Shown here: positions 32,777-41,170 of the stretch, piece by piece
Layout: the number at the start of each line of letters is the position of its first letter
Position numbering within the stretch: the stretch's first letter is position 1
Notes under the pieces: generated by a model
Database searches by the model: none
The model's input: only the letters and a program-made list of their open reading frames with translations
What the model was told of the DNA's origin: nothing
Origin: Paenibacillus ginsengarvi
GTDB taxonomy: Bacteria; Bacillota; Bacilli; Paenibacillales; NBRC-103111
Direction: 5' to 3'
Length of the DNA: 64,000 nucleotides
Assembly (NCBI RefSeq): GCF_003626695.1
Contig: NZ_RBAH01000010.1
Coordinates: forward strand, 124,001 to 188,000
Translations under genes and position numbers: made by a program

Positions 32777-33694
32777 TTAAGGAAGCACGTTGCCGGCCGC
32801 GCGATAAATAGCATACCAATCCTCGCGGGAGAGCGTTACTTCGCTCGCTTTGCAGCAATCCTTCAGGCGGTCGATATTCATCGTGCCGGTGACCGGCTGC
32901 ATCCGGGCGGGATGGCGCAGCAGCCAGGCGATGGCGATGGTCGTGTTGCTGACCCCGTGCTTTGCCGCGATCTCGTCGATTTGCTTATTTAATTCGGGGA
33001 ATTTGTCGTTGCCGAGGAAAACGCCTTCGAAAAATCCGTATTGGAACGGCGACCAAGGCTGGATGGTAATATCGTGCAGCCGGCAAAAATCGAGCACGCC
33101 GCCGTCCCGGTTTACGGCCGAGCCGTTTTGCATATTTACGTTGATTCCGCTGGAGATCATCGTGGCATTCGTAATGCTCAGCTGCAGCTGGTTGGCGACG
33201 ATGGGCTGTGTGACGTATTTTTGCAGCAGTTGAATTTGCATCGGATTTTGATTGGAGACGCCGAAATGACGCACTTTGCCCGAGCTGGCCAGCCTATCGA
33301 ACGCGTCGGCCACCTCTTCCGGCTCTACCAGCGTATCCGGGCGGTGCAAAAGCAATACGTCCAAATAGTCGGTTCTCAGGCGCTTCAAAATGCCGTCTAC
33401 CGAAGACAGGATATGTTCTTTGGAAAAATCGAACATGCCTTTGCGAATGCCGCATTTGGATTGCAGAATCATCGATTCGCGAACGGATGCATTCATCTGG
33501 ATGGCATCTGCGAATATTTCCTCGCATATCCCTCCGCCGTAAATATCCGCATGGTCGAAGAAATTCGCGCCTTCCTCCAGCGCGGCCTGTACAAAACGCT
33601 CGGCTTCGCGTTTATCCAGCGATTTGATCCGCATGCAGCCGACTGCGACGACCGGTACCTCCAATGTGCTGGTTCCAAGCTTGATCTTTCTCAT
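32777..33694 (-). CDS. aldo/keto reductase family oxidoreductase (YdhF-like)
   Basis: 305 residues; ATG behind AGGAGGTAACGATA. NADPH-dependent TIM-barrel reductase. Catalytic tetrad can be traced: Asp and Tyr in FFDHADIYGGG, Lys in LQSKCGIRKG, and His in LLHRPDTLVEPEEVADAF. C-terminal cofactor region is PVTGTMNIDRLKDC. It is flanked by two near-identical terminator elements, so it may be a mobile or duplicated block. Confidence 0.93.
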   Translation of the reverse strand: MRKIKLGTSTLEVPVVAVGCMRIKSLDKREAERFVQAALEEGANFFDHADIYGGGICEEIFADAIQMNASVRESMILQSKCGIRKGMFDFSKEHILSSVDGILKRLRTDYLDVLLLHRPDTLVEPEEVADAFDRLASSGKVRHFGVSNQNPMQIQLLQKYVTQPIVANQLQLSITNATMISSGINVNMQNGSAVNRDGGVLDFCRLHDITIQPWSPFQYGFFEGVFLGNDKFPELNKQIDEIAAKHGVSNTTIAIAWLLRHPARMQPVTGTMNIDRLKDCCKASEVTLSREDWYAIYRAAGNVLP

Positions 33695-33888
33695 TATCGT
33701 TACCTCCTTGTATTCGGTATTAAGTTTTGTTTATACCGTGCCCGTCTTACTTTATTCTTTTTCATTTTATGAAATCGCAGCGTCAAAAAAAAGAAGTGAA
33801 ATCGTTTTGACTAGGTAAACTCCAGTTAAGTACCGGCCGGGAAACCGCGATGCAAAGGGCTTTTCCGGGCTATGGAACGGAGCGGCTC

Positions 33889-33949
33889 AACAAAAAAAGA
33901 CGTCCCGGGGGGCGAGACATCCTCTTTTGCTCCGTTTCCATATTGCAGC
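33889..33949 (-). terminator. terminator of the ankyrin gene, copy 2 of the duplicated element
   Basis: Minus strand: GATGTCTCG, CCCCC loop, CGGGACGTC, then TTTTTTT. The element and its CAATATGGAAAC shoulder match 32655-32714 apart from the loop and a few bases. Confidence 0.75.
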
Positions 33950-33969
33950 CATTCGGGGCGGCGCCGCAG

Positions 33970-34491
33970 TTACTCCTTGGCCCCTCGTTCCCGCAAAAAA
34001 GCGGCAACGTTCCCATTGTCCCGTTTCACGGCGATGGACAGCGCCGTTTCTCCTCCTTCGGCGGCGGCGTTCACATCCGCTCCGTACTTAAGCAGCATTG
34101 CGATCAACTGTACGTTATCGTCGTGAAAAGCAGCGGTATGCAGACAGGTATGTCCGTTGCTGTCAAATAGTCGGGTGTCTGCGCCGCGCTCCAGCAGCAG
34201 CCCGATCGTTTCGAGGCAGCGCTCGCCTGCAATCGCCGCATGAAGCGCGGTGTTCGACGGAATGTAAGATACTTTCGAGCTCGACACGGCATTAACAACC
34301 GCTCCTGCATCCAGCAGAACCCGCACCGCATCCGAGTTGCCGAAATGAGCCGCATAGCCTAGCGGCGTAAGACCGTCCCCGTTCGCTTCGTTCGCGAGGC
34401 CCGGGTGCGCCTCAAGCAGCTCCGCCAGTTTGACTGCATCTCCCCCCTGCGCCGCCCGAAATAGTTCCCCGATTCGCGATTGTTGGTCCAT
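33970..34491 (-). CDS. ankyrin-repeat protein
   Basis: 173 residues from the ATG at 34491 (GAGGG upstream). Four to five ankyrin repeats cover nearly the whole chain: GDGLTPLGYAAHFGNSDAVR, a degenerate middle repeat with SNTALHAAIAGERCLE, NGHTCLHTAAFHDDNVQL and GGETALSIAVKRDNGNVA. No catalytic domain or signal peptide; it probably binds a protein partner in the cytoplasm. The partner is not evident from the neighbours. Confidence 0.92.
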   Translation of the reverse strand: MDQQSRIGELFRAAQGGDAVKLAELLEAHPGLANEANGDGLTPLGYAAHFGNSDAVRVLLDAGAVVNAVSSSKVSYIPSNTALHAAIAGERCLETIGLLLERGADTRLFDSNGHTCLHTAAFHDDNVQLIAMLLKYGADVNAAAEGGETALSIAVKRDNGNVAAFLRERGAKE

Positions 34492-34603
34492 AATAAACGA
34501 TCCCTCGCTTTCGTTGTTCAATATGAAAAAGCTTGTACAACCGCTTCTCAACTGCCGAAGCACCCCCAATCATTCATGCCTTGGCAAGTCCGAGCATAAA
34601 AAT

Positions 34604-34771
34604 CTAATAGCGGTTCTGATCCCGCTTCTCGTTTATATAGATGTCGAGCGCCTTAATCCCTCTATGGGCAAGGCGGATGAACAATACCAAGCAATAAACC
34701 GAAAGCCCGATCAAAACCAAATAAAACAAAATGCCGAACGAGCTCATCAAGCTGATCATGTCAAATGACAT
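34604..34771 (-). CDS. small membrane protein, 55 residues
   Basis: ATG at 34771 with GGGAGGG nine bases upstream. The product starts MSFDMISLMSSFG, then a hydrophobic helix ILFYLVLIGLSVYCLVLFI and a basic tail with RLAHRGIKALDIYI and NEKRDQNRY. A single membrane anchor with a cytoplasmic charged tail is predicted. It resembles the many small membrane peptides of Bacilli, with no named family. It is divergent from the catalase gene. Confidence 0.7.
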   Translation of the reverse strand: MSFDMISLMSSFGILFYLVLIGLSVYCLVLFIRLAHRGIKALDIYINEKRDQNRY

Positions 34772-34849
34772 GTTCGCATTCCCTCCCTGCTGGTTTTAGG
34801 TTTTAGATTAGTACGCGCGGGGTCAGGAAAAAGTTTCAAACATTATTAT

Positions 34850-34864
34850 TTATAATAATTATAA
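34850..34864 (+). promoter_or_regulatory. PerR box upstream of catalase
   Basis: TTATAATAATTATAA matches the PerR consensus TTATAATnATTATAA at every position. It lies just upstream of the katA -35 element, so peroxide-relieved repression by PerR is expected. Confidence 0.85.
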
Positions 34865-34871
34865 AATAATA

Positions 34872-34899
34872 TTGATATTTTAGTAGTACATGCTATCAT
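34872..34899 (+). promoter_or_regulatory. promoter of catalase
   Basis: TTGATA (34872-34877), 16-base spacer, TATCAT (34894-34899), about 45 bases before the GTG start and just downstream of the PerR box. Confidence 0.65.
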
Positions 34900-34946
34900 A
34901 TTGTTTAGAGAAGCATCATATTTATTCGAAAAGGAGATGATCGCAG

Positions 34947-36410
34947 GTGAGTTCAAATACAAATCAACCTTTGACGACCAGTTGGGGTGCCCCGGTCGGC
35001 GACAATCAAAATTCGATGACTGCCGGCTCGCGCGGACCGACCCTGATCCAGGACGTCCATTTGCTGGAGAAGCTCGCGCATTTCAACCGGGAGCGTGTGC
35101 CCGAGCGCGTCGTCCACGCCAAAGGCGCCGGAGCGCACGGTTATTTCGAAGTGACGAATGACTTGTCGAAGTACACGAAAGCCGCCTTTTTATCGGAAGC
35201 AGGCAAGCGCACGCCTATGTTCATCCGGTTCTCCACGGTTGCGGGCGAGCTTGGCTCAGCCGATACGGTGCGCGATCCGCGCGGGTTTGCCGTCAAGTTT
35301 TATACGGAAGAAGGCAATTACGATCTGGTTGGCAACAATACGCCCGTTTTCTTTATTCGCGATGCGATCAAATTTCCGGACTTCATTCATACACAGAAAC
35401 GCCATCCGCAAACGCATCTGAAAAATCCGAACGCCGTCTGGGATTTCTGGTCGTTGTCCCCCGAATCGCTGCATCAGGTAACGATTCTGATGTCGGACCG
35501 CGGCATTCCGGCGACGCTGCGGCATATGCACGGCTTCGGCAGCCATACGTTCAAATGGGTGAACGCGGGCGGGGAGGCCGTTTGGGTCAAGTACCATTTT
35601 AAAACCGAGCAGGGCATCCAAAATCTCGATGTCGATCTGGCCGCAAAGCTGGCGGGCGAGAATCCCGACTACCATACGGAGGAGCTGTTCAATGCGATCG
35701 CCGGCGGCGACTTCCCGTCCTGGAAACTTTGTGTGCAAATTATGCCGCTCCAGGATGCGGACACGTACCGGTTCGATCCGTTCGACGTGACGAAGGTGTG
35801 GTCGCAGAAAGATTATCCTTTGATCGAGGTGGGCCGGATGGTGCTGGACCGCAATCCGGAAAACTACTTCGCCGAAGTTGAGCAGGCTACGTTCTCGCCG
35901 GGTTCGTTCGTTCCGGGCATCGAGGCTTCTCCGGACAAAATGCTGCAAGGCCGCCTGTTCGCCTATTCGGACGCCCATCGTTACCGCGTCGGCGCCAACC
36001 ACAACGCCCTGCCGATCAACCGGCCGAAGGCGGACGTGAACAACTATCAGCGCGACGGGCAAATGCGCTTCGACGGCAACGGCGGCGGCTCCGTCTACTA
36101 CGAGCCGAACAGCTACGGCGGTCCGTCCCAGGCTCCCGAGCACAAGACGTCGGCCTATCCGGTGTCCGGGACGGCGGATAGCGTGGCGTACGATCATCAT
36201 GACCACTACACCCAGCCGGGCGACCTGTACCGCCTCATGAACGAAGACGAGCGCGCTCGCCTCGTCCGCAACATCGTGGCCGCCATGAAGCCGGTCGAGA
36301 GGGACGAGATCAAGCTGCGCCAGATCGGCCACTTCTACAAAGCCGATCCGGAGTACGGCAGACGCGTCGCCGAGGGACTCGGCTTGCCGGTGCCGCAGGA
36401 CGGCGAATAA
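34947..36410 (+). CDS. katA: heme catalase
   Basis: 487 residues from a GTG start behind AAAGGAG. Monofunctional clade-3 type catalase that dismutates hydrogen peroxide. Distal His57 lies in [14 protein letters not shown], the catalytic Asn in [11 protein letters not shown], and the proximal heme Tyr in [12 protein letters not shown] near residue 339. The length matches B. subtilis KatA (483). A perfect PerR box and its own terminator make it an oxidative-stress monocistron. Confidence 0.97.
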   Translation: MSSNTNQPLTTSWGAPVGDNQNSMTAGSRGPTLIQDVHLLEKLAHFNRERVPERVVHAKGAGAHGYFEVTNDLSKYTKAAFLSEAGKRTPMFIRFSTVAGELGSADTVRDPRGFAVKFYTEEGNYDLVGNNTPVFFIRDAIKFPDFIHTQKRHPQTHLKNPNAVWDFWSLSPESLHQVTILMSDRGIPATLRHMHGFGSHTFKWVNAGGEAVWVKYHFKTEQGIQNLDVDLAAKLAGENPDYHTEELFNAIAGGDFPSWKLCVQIMPLQDADTYRFDPFDVTKVWSQKDYPLIEVGRMVLDRNPENYFAEVEQATFSPGSFVPGIEASPDKMLQGRLFAYSDAHRYRVGANHNALPINRPKADVNNYQRDGQMRFDGNGGGSVYYEPNSYGGPSQAPEHKTSAYPVSGTADSVAYDHHDHYTQPGDLYRLMNEDERARLVRNIVAAMKPVERDEIKLRQIGHFYKADPEYGRRVAEGLGLPVPQDGE

Positions 36411-36415
36411 GACAG

Positions 36416-36450
36416 AAAGGTTGGGCCTTAGTGCGCCCAACCTTTTTTTT
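36416..36450 (+). terminator. catalase terminator
   Basis: AAAGGTTGGGC and GCCCAACCTTT arms followed by TTTTT, six bases past the stop. Confidence 0.9.
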
Positions 36451-36454
36451 GTGC

Positions 36455-36639
36455 GGCACGGCCTCGCTTGCCTAGAGCGCTCCATAGTGCTCTTTCGAGC
36501 ACTACCCGCTCGCCTCTCGCCCCGTTAGTGCTCCTTCGAACACTAACGGCACGGCCTCGCTAGCGCAGGGCGCTCCATAGTGCTCTTTTGGGCACTAACC
36601 GCTTGCCTCTCGCCCCGTTAGTGCTCCTTCGAACACTAC
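36455..36639. repeat. two tandem 93-base units with four hairpins
   Basis: Unit 1 starts at 36455 and unit 2 at 36548; they differ by few bases. Each begins GGCACGGCCTCGCT and contains two small palindromes: TAGTGCTC/GAGCACTA (degraded in unit 2) and GTTAGTG/CACTAAC around TTCGAA. The stretch between catalase and the next gene holds no ORF that I can support. Confidence 0.75.
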
Positions 36640-36672
36640 AGCTCTCCCTCCACGGCCTGCGTCCTCACGCCA

Positions 36673-37620
36673 TCACCGCGCCGCTTGCGTCCGGATCGCT
36701 TCGACCGCTAGGCTGAATGTCCCTGCGGCGTCCGGGTCCTGAAACAGCGATGCCCCGGCAAACAGCTGGATGCCGTGCGACGGAACGGCGGACAGGGCCG
36801 TTTCCGTCAAGCTGTCCGGGAAGTCGAGCGCATCTAGGATGAGCTGTACGCTGCTGCCGGCGGGAACGAATTCGCCCGACCGTTCCAGCCATTCGCGTCC
36901 CCAGCCCGCCTCTCTGCCGCTCTTGCGGCAATAGATAAGCGGCGTGAACACGTCGATCGCCTCCGCCAGCATCCCGTAATCCTGCGCAAATATGCGGGTG
37001 AGCGCCCCGTCAAACTGCTCCTGCGTCCAGGGGCACATGTACGCCCCGACCACGCATTCCGGAAGCTTGCGCTTGATCATGGCCGCATAGCGCAGCGCGT
37101 AACCGGCTACTTTGCGGCATTTATGCGCCTTCCACTCCGATGCATACTCGGACAAAATGCGCGCCGGAGAGGTCGCGTCGATATTCGCGGTACGGCAAAA
37201 ATCGTCGACGCAGCGCGGGCAAAAGCAGCTCTCCTGCAAATCCGGCTCCGGCGTTTCGAACCAGCCCGCATAAGTCAAATAATCGAGCCAAATGCCGCGC
37301 GGCCGAAACTTGCTCAAACCGGCGGCTAACTGCTCCTCGATCTCCGCCAAATAGTCGGCTTGCGACAAGCAAACGCCCTGCACGAGCCGTCCATACCGAA
37401 TCGGCTGACCGTCCGCGCCGATCGGAATCAGCTCCGGCCGTTTCGCAAAATCGGCGCGGAACGTCTTCAGCTCCACGCAAGCCTCCAGCTCCAGCTTCGC
37501 GCAGTCGGCAAACGCCTCCTCTTGAAAGCCGTGAAACCATACGGCGTTGACTCCATACTCCTTCACATGCCCGGGCAGCTTCGCGCTCCCGTAAGGTCCG
37601 AATAACAACGGTATCGCCAT
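36673..37620 (-). CDS. hypothetical protein, TIM-barrel glycoside-hydrolase-like
   Basis: 315 residues from the ATG at 37620 behind GAGGAGCGATCGC. No exact family is recognised. Strand-like pieces (MAIPLLFGPYGSAKL, VNAVWFHGF, RPRGIWLDYLTYAGWFE) and late VFTPLIYCRKSG resemble (beta/alpha)8 glycosidase-like domains. A CFCPRCVDDFC cluster follows the candidate active-site strand and may bind a metal. The sequence is cytoplasmic (no signal peptide). The neighbouring genes (pepT, catalase) give no hint. A glycosidase assignment is an inference from fold-like pattern only. Confidence 0.7.
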   Translation of the reverse strand: MAIPLLFGPYGSAKLPGHVKEYGVNAVWFHGFQEEAFADCAKLELEACVELKTFRADFAKRPELIPIGADGQPIRYGRLVQGVCLSQADYLAEIEEQLAAGLSKFRPRGIWLDYLTYAGWFETPEPDLQESCFCPRCVDDFCRTANIDATSPARILSEYASEWKAHKCRKVAGYALRYAAMIKRKLPECVVGAYMCPWTQEQFDGALTRIFAQDYGMLAEAIDVFTPLIYCRKSGREAGWGREWLERSGEFVPAGSSVQLILDALDFPDSLTETALSAVPSHGIQLFAGASLFQDPDAAGTFSLAVEAIRTQAAR

Positions 37621-37774
37621 GCGATCGCTCCTCGCCTCGCCATCTTGGGAAACTCCAATCCGCCGCTCACACCGGCACCGGTCAGCAGTAGGGAGCCGCC
37701 GCTGCCGGCCTTCCAACTCTACACTGCGATTCCAGCCGCCGAAACAGCGCAACTCTTCGCGCTAGCGCAACAAC

Positions 37775-39043
37775 CTAAGCTTTCGCTAAACGCTCAAACC
37801 GCTTCACGATCTCGACAATGACGTTAGTCGCCTTCACCATCGTGTCAACCGACACGTATTCGTAACGGCCGTGGTAGTTTTCGCCGCCCGTAAACAGGTT
37901 CGGCGTCGGCATTCCCATATAAGACAGCTGGGAACCGTCGGTTCCGCCGCGAATCGGCTGCACGACCGGCTCGATGCCGAGACCCGTCATCGCCTCCCGG
38001 GCGATATCGACGATTTCCATGACCGGCTCGATTTTCTCGCGCATGTTGTAATATTGATCCTTCATGTCAAGCAGGATGCGCTCCTCGCCGTACTTCGCCC
38101 GCAGCTCCGTCACAATGCGCTCAAGCTCCGCCTTGCGCCCCTCGAACCGCGCGCGGTCGAAATCGCGGATGATGTAGTGCAGCTTCGTTTCCTCCACGTC
38201 GCCGTGGATCGAGATCAGGTGATAAAACCCTTCGTACCCTTCCGTATATTCCGGCGCCTCTTCGGCAGGCAGACGGCCGTGCAGCTCCATCGCGATTTTC
38301 GCCGCGTTTACCATTTTGCCTTTCGCCGTACCCGGATGAACGACTTTCCCTTTGCACGTAATCCGTGCGGCGGCGGCGTTGAAGCTCTCGTACTGCAGCT
38401 CGCCGAGCGGCCCTCCGTCCATCGTATAGGCGATCTTCGCGCCAAAGGCGGCCACGTCAAACCGGTGTGGCCCCCTGCCGATCTCTTCATCCGGCGTAAA
38501 AGCGACACGCACTTTCCCGCGCTTGATCTCCGGATGCCGGATCAAGTACGCCATAGCGGTCATGATTTCCGTCATCCCGGCTTTGTCGTCGGCGCCGAGC
38601 AGCGTCGTCCCGTCCGTCGTAATGAGCGTATGACCGGCGTAACCGGCCAGCTCGGGAAAATCGCGCGGAGACAGCACGATGCGCAACCCCTCGTTCAGCA
38701 CGATATCGCCTCCGTCGTACCGCTCAACGACCTTCGGCTTGACGCCCGCGCCGGTAAAGTCGGTCGCCGTATCGAGATGGGCGAGAAAGCCGATCGTATC
38801 CACTGGCTTGTCCGTATTGGCCGGCAGCGTAGCCATCACGTAGCCGTTCTCGTCCATTGTCACTTCCTCCATGCCGATCTCCCGCAGCTCCTGAACGAGC
38901 ATGCGGCCCAGCGTCAATTGCCCGGGCGTGGAAGGACATGTCTCGCTTCCGTCATCCGATTGGGTGTCCACCTGCACATAAGCGGTAAAACGGGCTATAA
39001 TCTCATCCTTCAACTGGTTCAAATCGTTCACGTACTTAATCAT
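37775..39043 (-). CDS. pepT: peptidase T (tripeptide aminopeptidase)
   Basis: 422 residues. Dizinc M20 exopeptidase removing the N-terminal residue of tripeptides. Zinc ligands and catalytic residues appear in [39 protein letters not shown] and [22 protein letters not shown] directly abuts the ATG at 39043, so a GTG four codons later (39031) with 12-base spacing may be the true start. Monocistronic. Confidence 0.95.
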   Translation of the reverse strand: MIKYVNDLNQLKDEIIARFTAYVQVDTQSDDGSETCPSTPGQLTLGRMLVQELREIGMEEVTMDENGYVMATLPANTDKPVDTIGFLAHLDTATDFTGAGVKPKVVERYDGGDIVLNEGLRIVLSPRDFPELAGYAGHTLITTDGTTLLGADDKAGMTEIMTAMAYLIRHPEIKRGKVRVAFTPDEEIGRGPHRFDVAAFGAKIAYTMDGGPLGELQYESFNAAAARITCKGKVVHPGTAKGKMVNAAKIAMELHGRLPAEEAPEYTEGYEGFYHLISIHGDVEETKLHYIIRDFDRARFEGRKAELERIVTELRAKYGEERILLDMKDQYYNMREKIEPVMEIVDIAREAMTGLGIEPVVQPIRGGTDGSQLSYMGMPTPNLFTGGENYHGRYEYVSVDTMVKATNVIVEIVKRFERLAKA

Positions 39044-39189
39044 CTCCTTACGGCTATTTTACGGCAAAAATACACCGGCTCACTACCCATTGCAACATAC
39101 GATCATTGTACCATACTCCCCCCAAGGCACACAGACAGACCTTCGCCGCCACTAGCAGCGGAAGTCCCCCGCACCCCGAACCGGTAGCG

Positions 39190-40659
39190 TTACTCCACAT
39201 CGTGCTTCTCTCCCGCACGCCCAGGATAACCGGCGGCGTCATACTCCGGTATGCCAAGCGACACGTTGATTCGGAAGCGCAAATCGATCGCCGCTTCGCA
39301 GAAATGTATCGCGTACGTGACCCGATAAGGGGTCTCGATATAATAGATCACGAGCTGAAGCGTACTGTCGTCCAGCCACGAAGCGTAGGTGACAACCTCC
39401 TGCTCATGCAGAAGCAAATCTTTGTAGAACACCTGCCGGCCACGAACCGGCTCCGCAAAGTCGAGCTGCAAGCTCCCGTCCCGCTCGTCCCCATACGCAA
39501 GCCGCAGCTCCAGCCTCCCTCCTTTCATGTGGAAGGCCACCGTTTGAAGCCCTTGCGGGTTCGCATCCATCCGGTACATCGCCCGGTCCGTAAAAGGGAG
39601 GCTTGCCGGAACAGGCCGAACGGCAGGAACGGGACAGCTCAGACCGGCCAAACGCCCCCGCAGTTCCCCAGCAGCCTCCAAACTATCGGAGGCCGTTTCG
39701 CCACCACCCGTCGGGCTTAGCAGATGCTCATAGACGAGGTCAAGCAGCGTCTGCAGCCGGTCCATCTTGGGGAAGCTCGCGGTAGCCGCAAGGACGATAC
39801 GATGCTCCGGCGCCACGAACAGCAGCTGGCCGAACGAGCCTCCGCCCCGGTAGCAGCCTTCGCGGCAGCGGAACCATTGATAGCCGTAGCCCTGGGCGGA
39901 ATCGGCCCGATGCTCCCCGGCACGGTTATCGCTCTGTTCTGCCGTAGCGGCCTCGATATAGGCTTCGGAAACGATGCGTTTTCCTTCATACATCCCATTC
40001 CCGAGCATCATAAGGCCGAACTTGGCGATGCTGCCGGTCGTGAGGCTTAGCCCCATACCACCTGCCGTAACCCCCATCGGGCATGTTTCCCACGAAGGCT
40101 GCGGAATGCCTAGCGGCTTCCATAGGACCGGGACGAGAAAATCCGCCATCGTTTGCCCGGTCACCCGCTGGACAATCGCCGAAAGCATGTACGTGGCAGG
40201 CGTGCTGTACCGGTAAAAGCTGCCCGGCCTGGCATCCACCTCCTGAGCGAGAAACGCCCGAACCCAGTCCCGCTCTTTCACCACTTGGGCATATATGTTA
40301 TCCCGATGGCCTGCATTCATGCTCAGCAGATGGTGAACGGTCATCCGGGTCAGATTCGGCGACACCGTGTTTGGCAGCTTGTCCGGGAAAAAGGAAACGA
40401 CCGGATCATCCAACCGGAGCAGCCCGCGATCCCAGGCGATGCCTACGGCGATCGACGTAAAGCTTTTGCTTAGCGAGTAGAGCTGCTGCGGGCAATCCTG
40501 CCGATACGGCGTCCGCCAAAACTCCATGACGGTTTGTCCGTTCTGAAGCAGGATCAAGCTGTTCACTTCCAGCTCCAGTTGCTCCAGCCCATCGAGAAAA
40601 GCGAGCAGCGATGCCGGGGATACCCGGACACGCCCCTCCACATCCGATTTCAGTTCCAT
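39190..40659 (-). CDS. serine hydrolase, class C beta-lactamase-related
   Basis: 489 residues. Penicillin-binding-protein fold with catalytic Ser62 and Lys65 in YSLSKSF, Tyr in RYSTPATYM, and GGGSFGQLL in place of the KTG motif. The last 180 residues form an extra beta-rich domain (DRAMYRMDANPQGLQ, KGGRLELRLAYGDERDG) common in the DUF302-free serine hydrolases of Paenibacilli. No signal peptide, so it acts in the cytoplasm, probably on a peptide or ester. It is not a resistance enzyme on the visible evidence. Confidence 0.9.
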   Translation of the reverse strand: MELKSDVEGRVRVSPASLLAFLDGLEQLELEVNSLILLQNGQTVMEFWRTPYRQDCPQQLYSLSKSFTSIAVGIAWDRGLLRLDDPVVSFFPDKLPNTVSPNLTRMTVHHLLSMNAGHRDNIYAQVVKERDWVRAFLAQEVDARPGSFYRYSTPATYMLSAIVQRVTGQTMADFLVPVLWKPLGIPQPSWETCPMGVTAGGMGLSLTTGSIAKFGLMMLGNGMYEGKRIVSEAYIEAATAEQSDNRAGEHRADSAQGYGYQWFRCREGCYRGGGSFGQLLFVAPEHRIVLAATASFPKMDRLQTLLDLVYEHLLSPTGGGETASDSLEAAGELRGRLAGLSCPVPAVRPVPASLPFTDRAMYRMDANPQGLQTVAFHMKGGRLELRLAYGDERDGSLQLDFAEPVRGRQVFYKDLLLHEQEVVTYASWLDDSTLQLVIYYIETPYRVTYAIHFCEAAIDLRFRINVSLGIPEYDAAGYPGRAGEKHDVE

Positions 40660-40714
40660 CGGCGAAACCTCCTCCTACTCCGGCATTTGTTTCGTTCCAG
40701 CCGCCGATACCGAT

Positions 40715-41044
40715 CTACTTGGAATCATCTACGTCCAGCAAAAAAAGTCGTTCCTCGAAGCCGCCCCGGGCTTCGGCCTTCCGGAACCGGATCGACTCCA
40801 GCCGCTCCCAGCCCGCTCCGTGCACGGCGCTCAAAGCACGGATCACCTCCAGCATGTCCGCCAGCTCCTCCAGCGCTTCCAAATCGTCCCGCGCCCGGGC
40901 ATATTCGTCCGCTTCTTCTCGAAGCTTCGTCTTCAGCGCTTGCGCGTACTCCGCTTCGCTCAGGCGGCGAGTGCGAAACGACTTGCCGTTCGCCGCGATC
41001 GCAGATGGAACATGATCGCGAACTAGCTTGTTATACACCGGCAT
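40715..41044 (-). CDS. MazG/HisE-like nucleoside triphosphate pyrophosphohydrolase
   Basis: 109 residues; the ATG at 41044 has AAGGGAG ten bases upstream. The sequence starts MPVYNKLVRDHVPSAI and continues with KLREEADEYARA and ALEELADMLEVIRAL. These are the EExxE and ExxD metal-binding pairs of all-alpha NTP-PPases. Such 100-residue proteins hydrolyse NTPs to NMP and pyrophosphate for house-cleaning. It follows the second YcaO gene but is probably independent. Confidence 0.88.
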   Translation of the reverse strand: MPVYNKLVRDHVPSAIAANGKSFRTRRLSEAEYAQALKTKLREEADEYARARDDLEALEELADMLEVIRALSAVHGAGWERLESIRFRKAEARGGFEERLFLLDVDDSK

Positions 41045-41170
41045 GCTCATCAGCTCCCTTGTCCATTTCAGCCGTGCGCCCCGCTGCCGCCGCGCGTTTT
41101 CGGCCGCAACCTGCGGGTTGTTTCCTCTCGATTTTTGCATATACGCGGCAAAGGGGCAAGGGAGAAACTG

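Noticed and set aside
39190..40659. Beta-lactamase conferring resistance.
   Set aside because: No signal peptide, no KTG motif and a long extra domain; it fits the broad serine hydrolase family instead.
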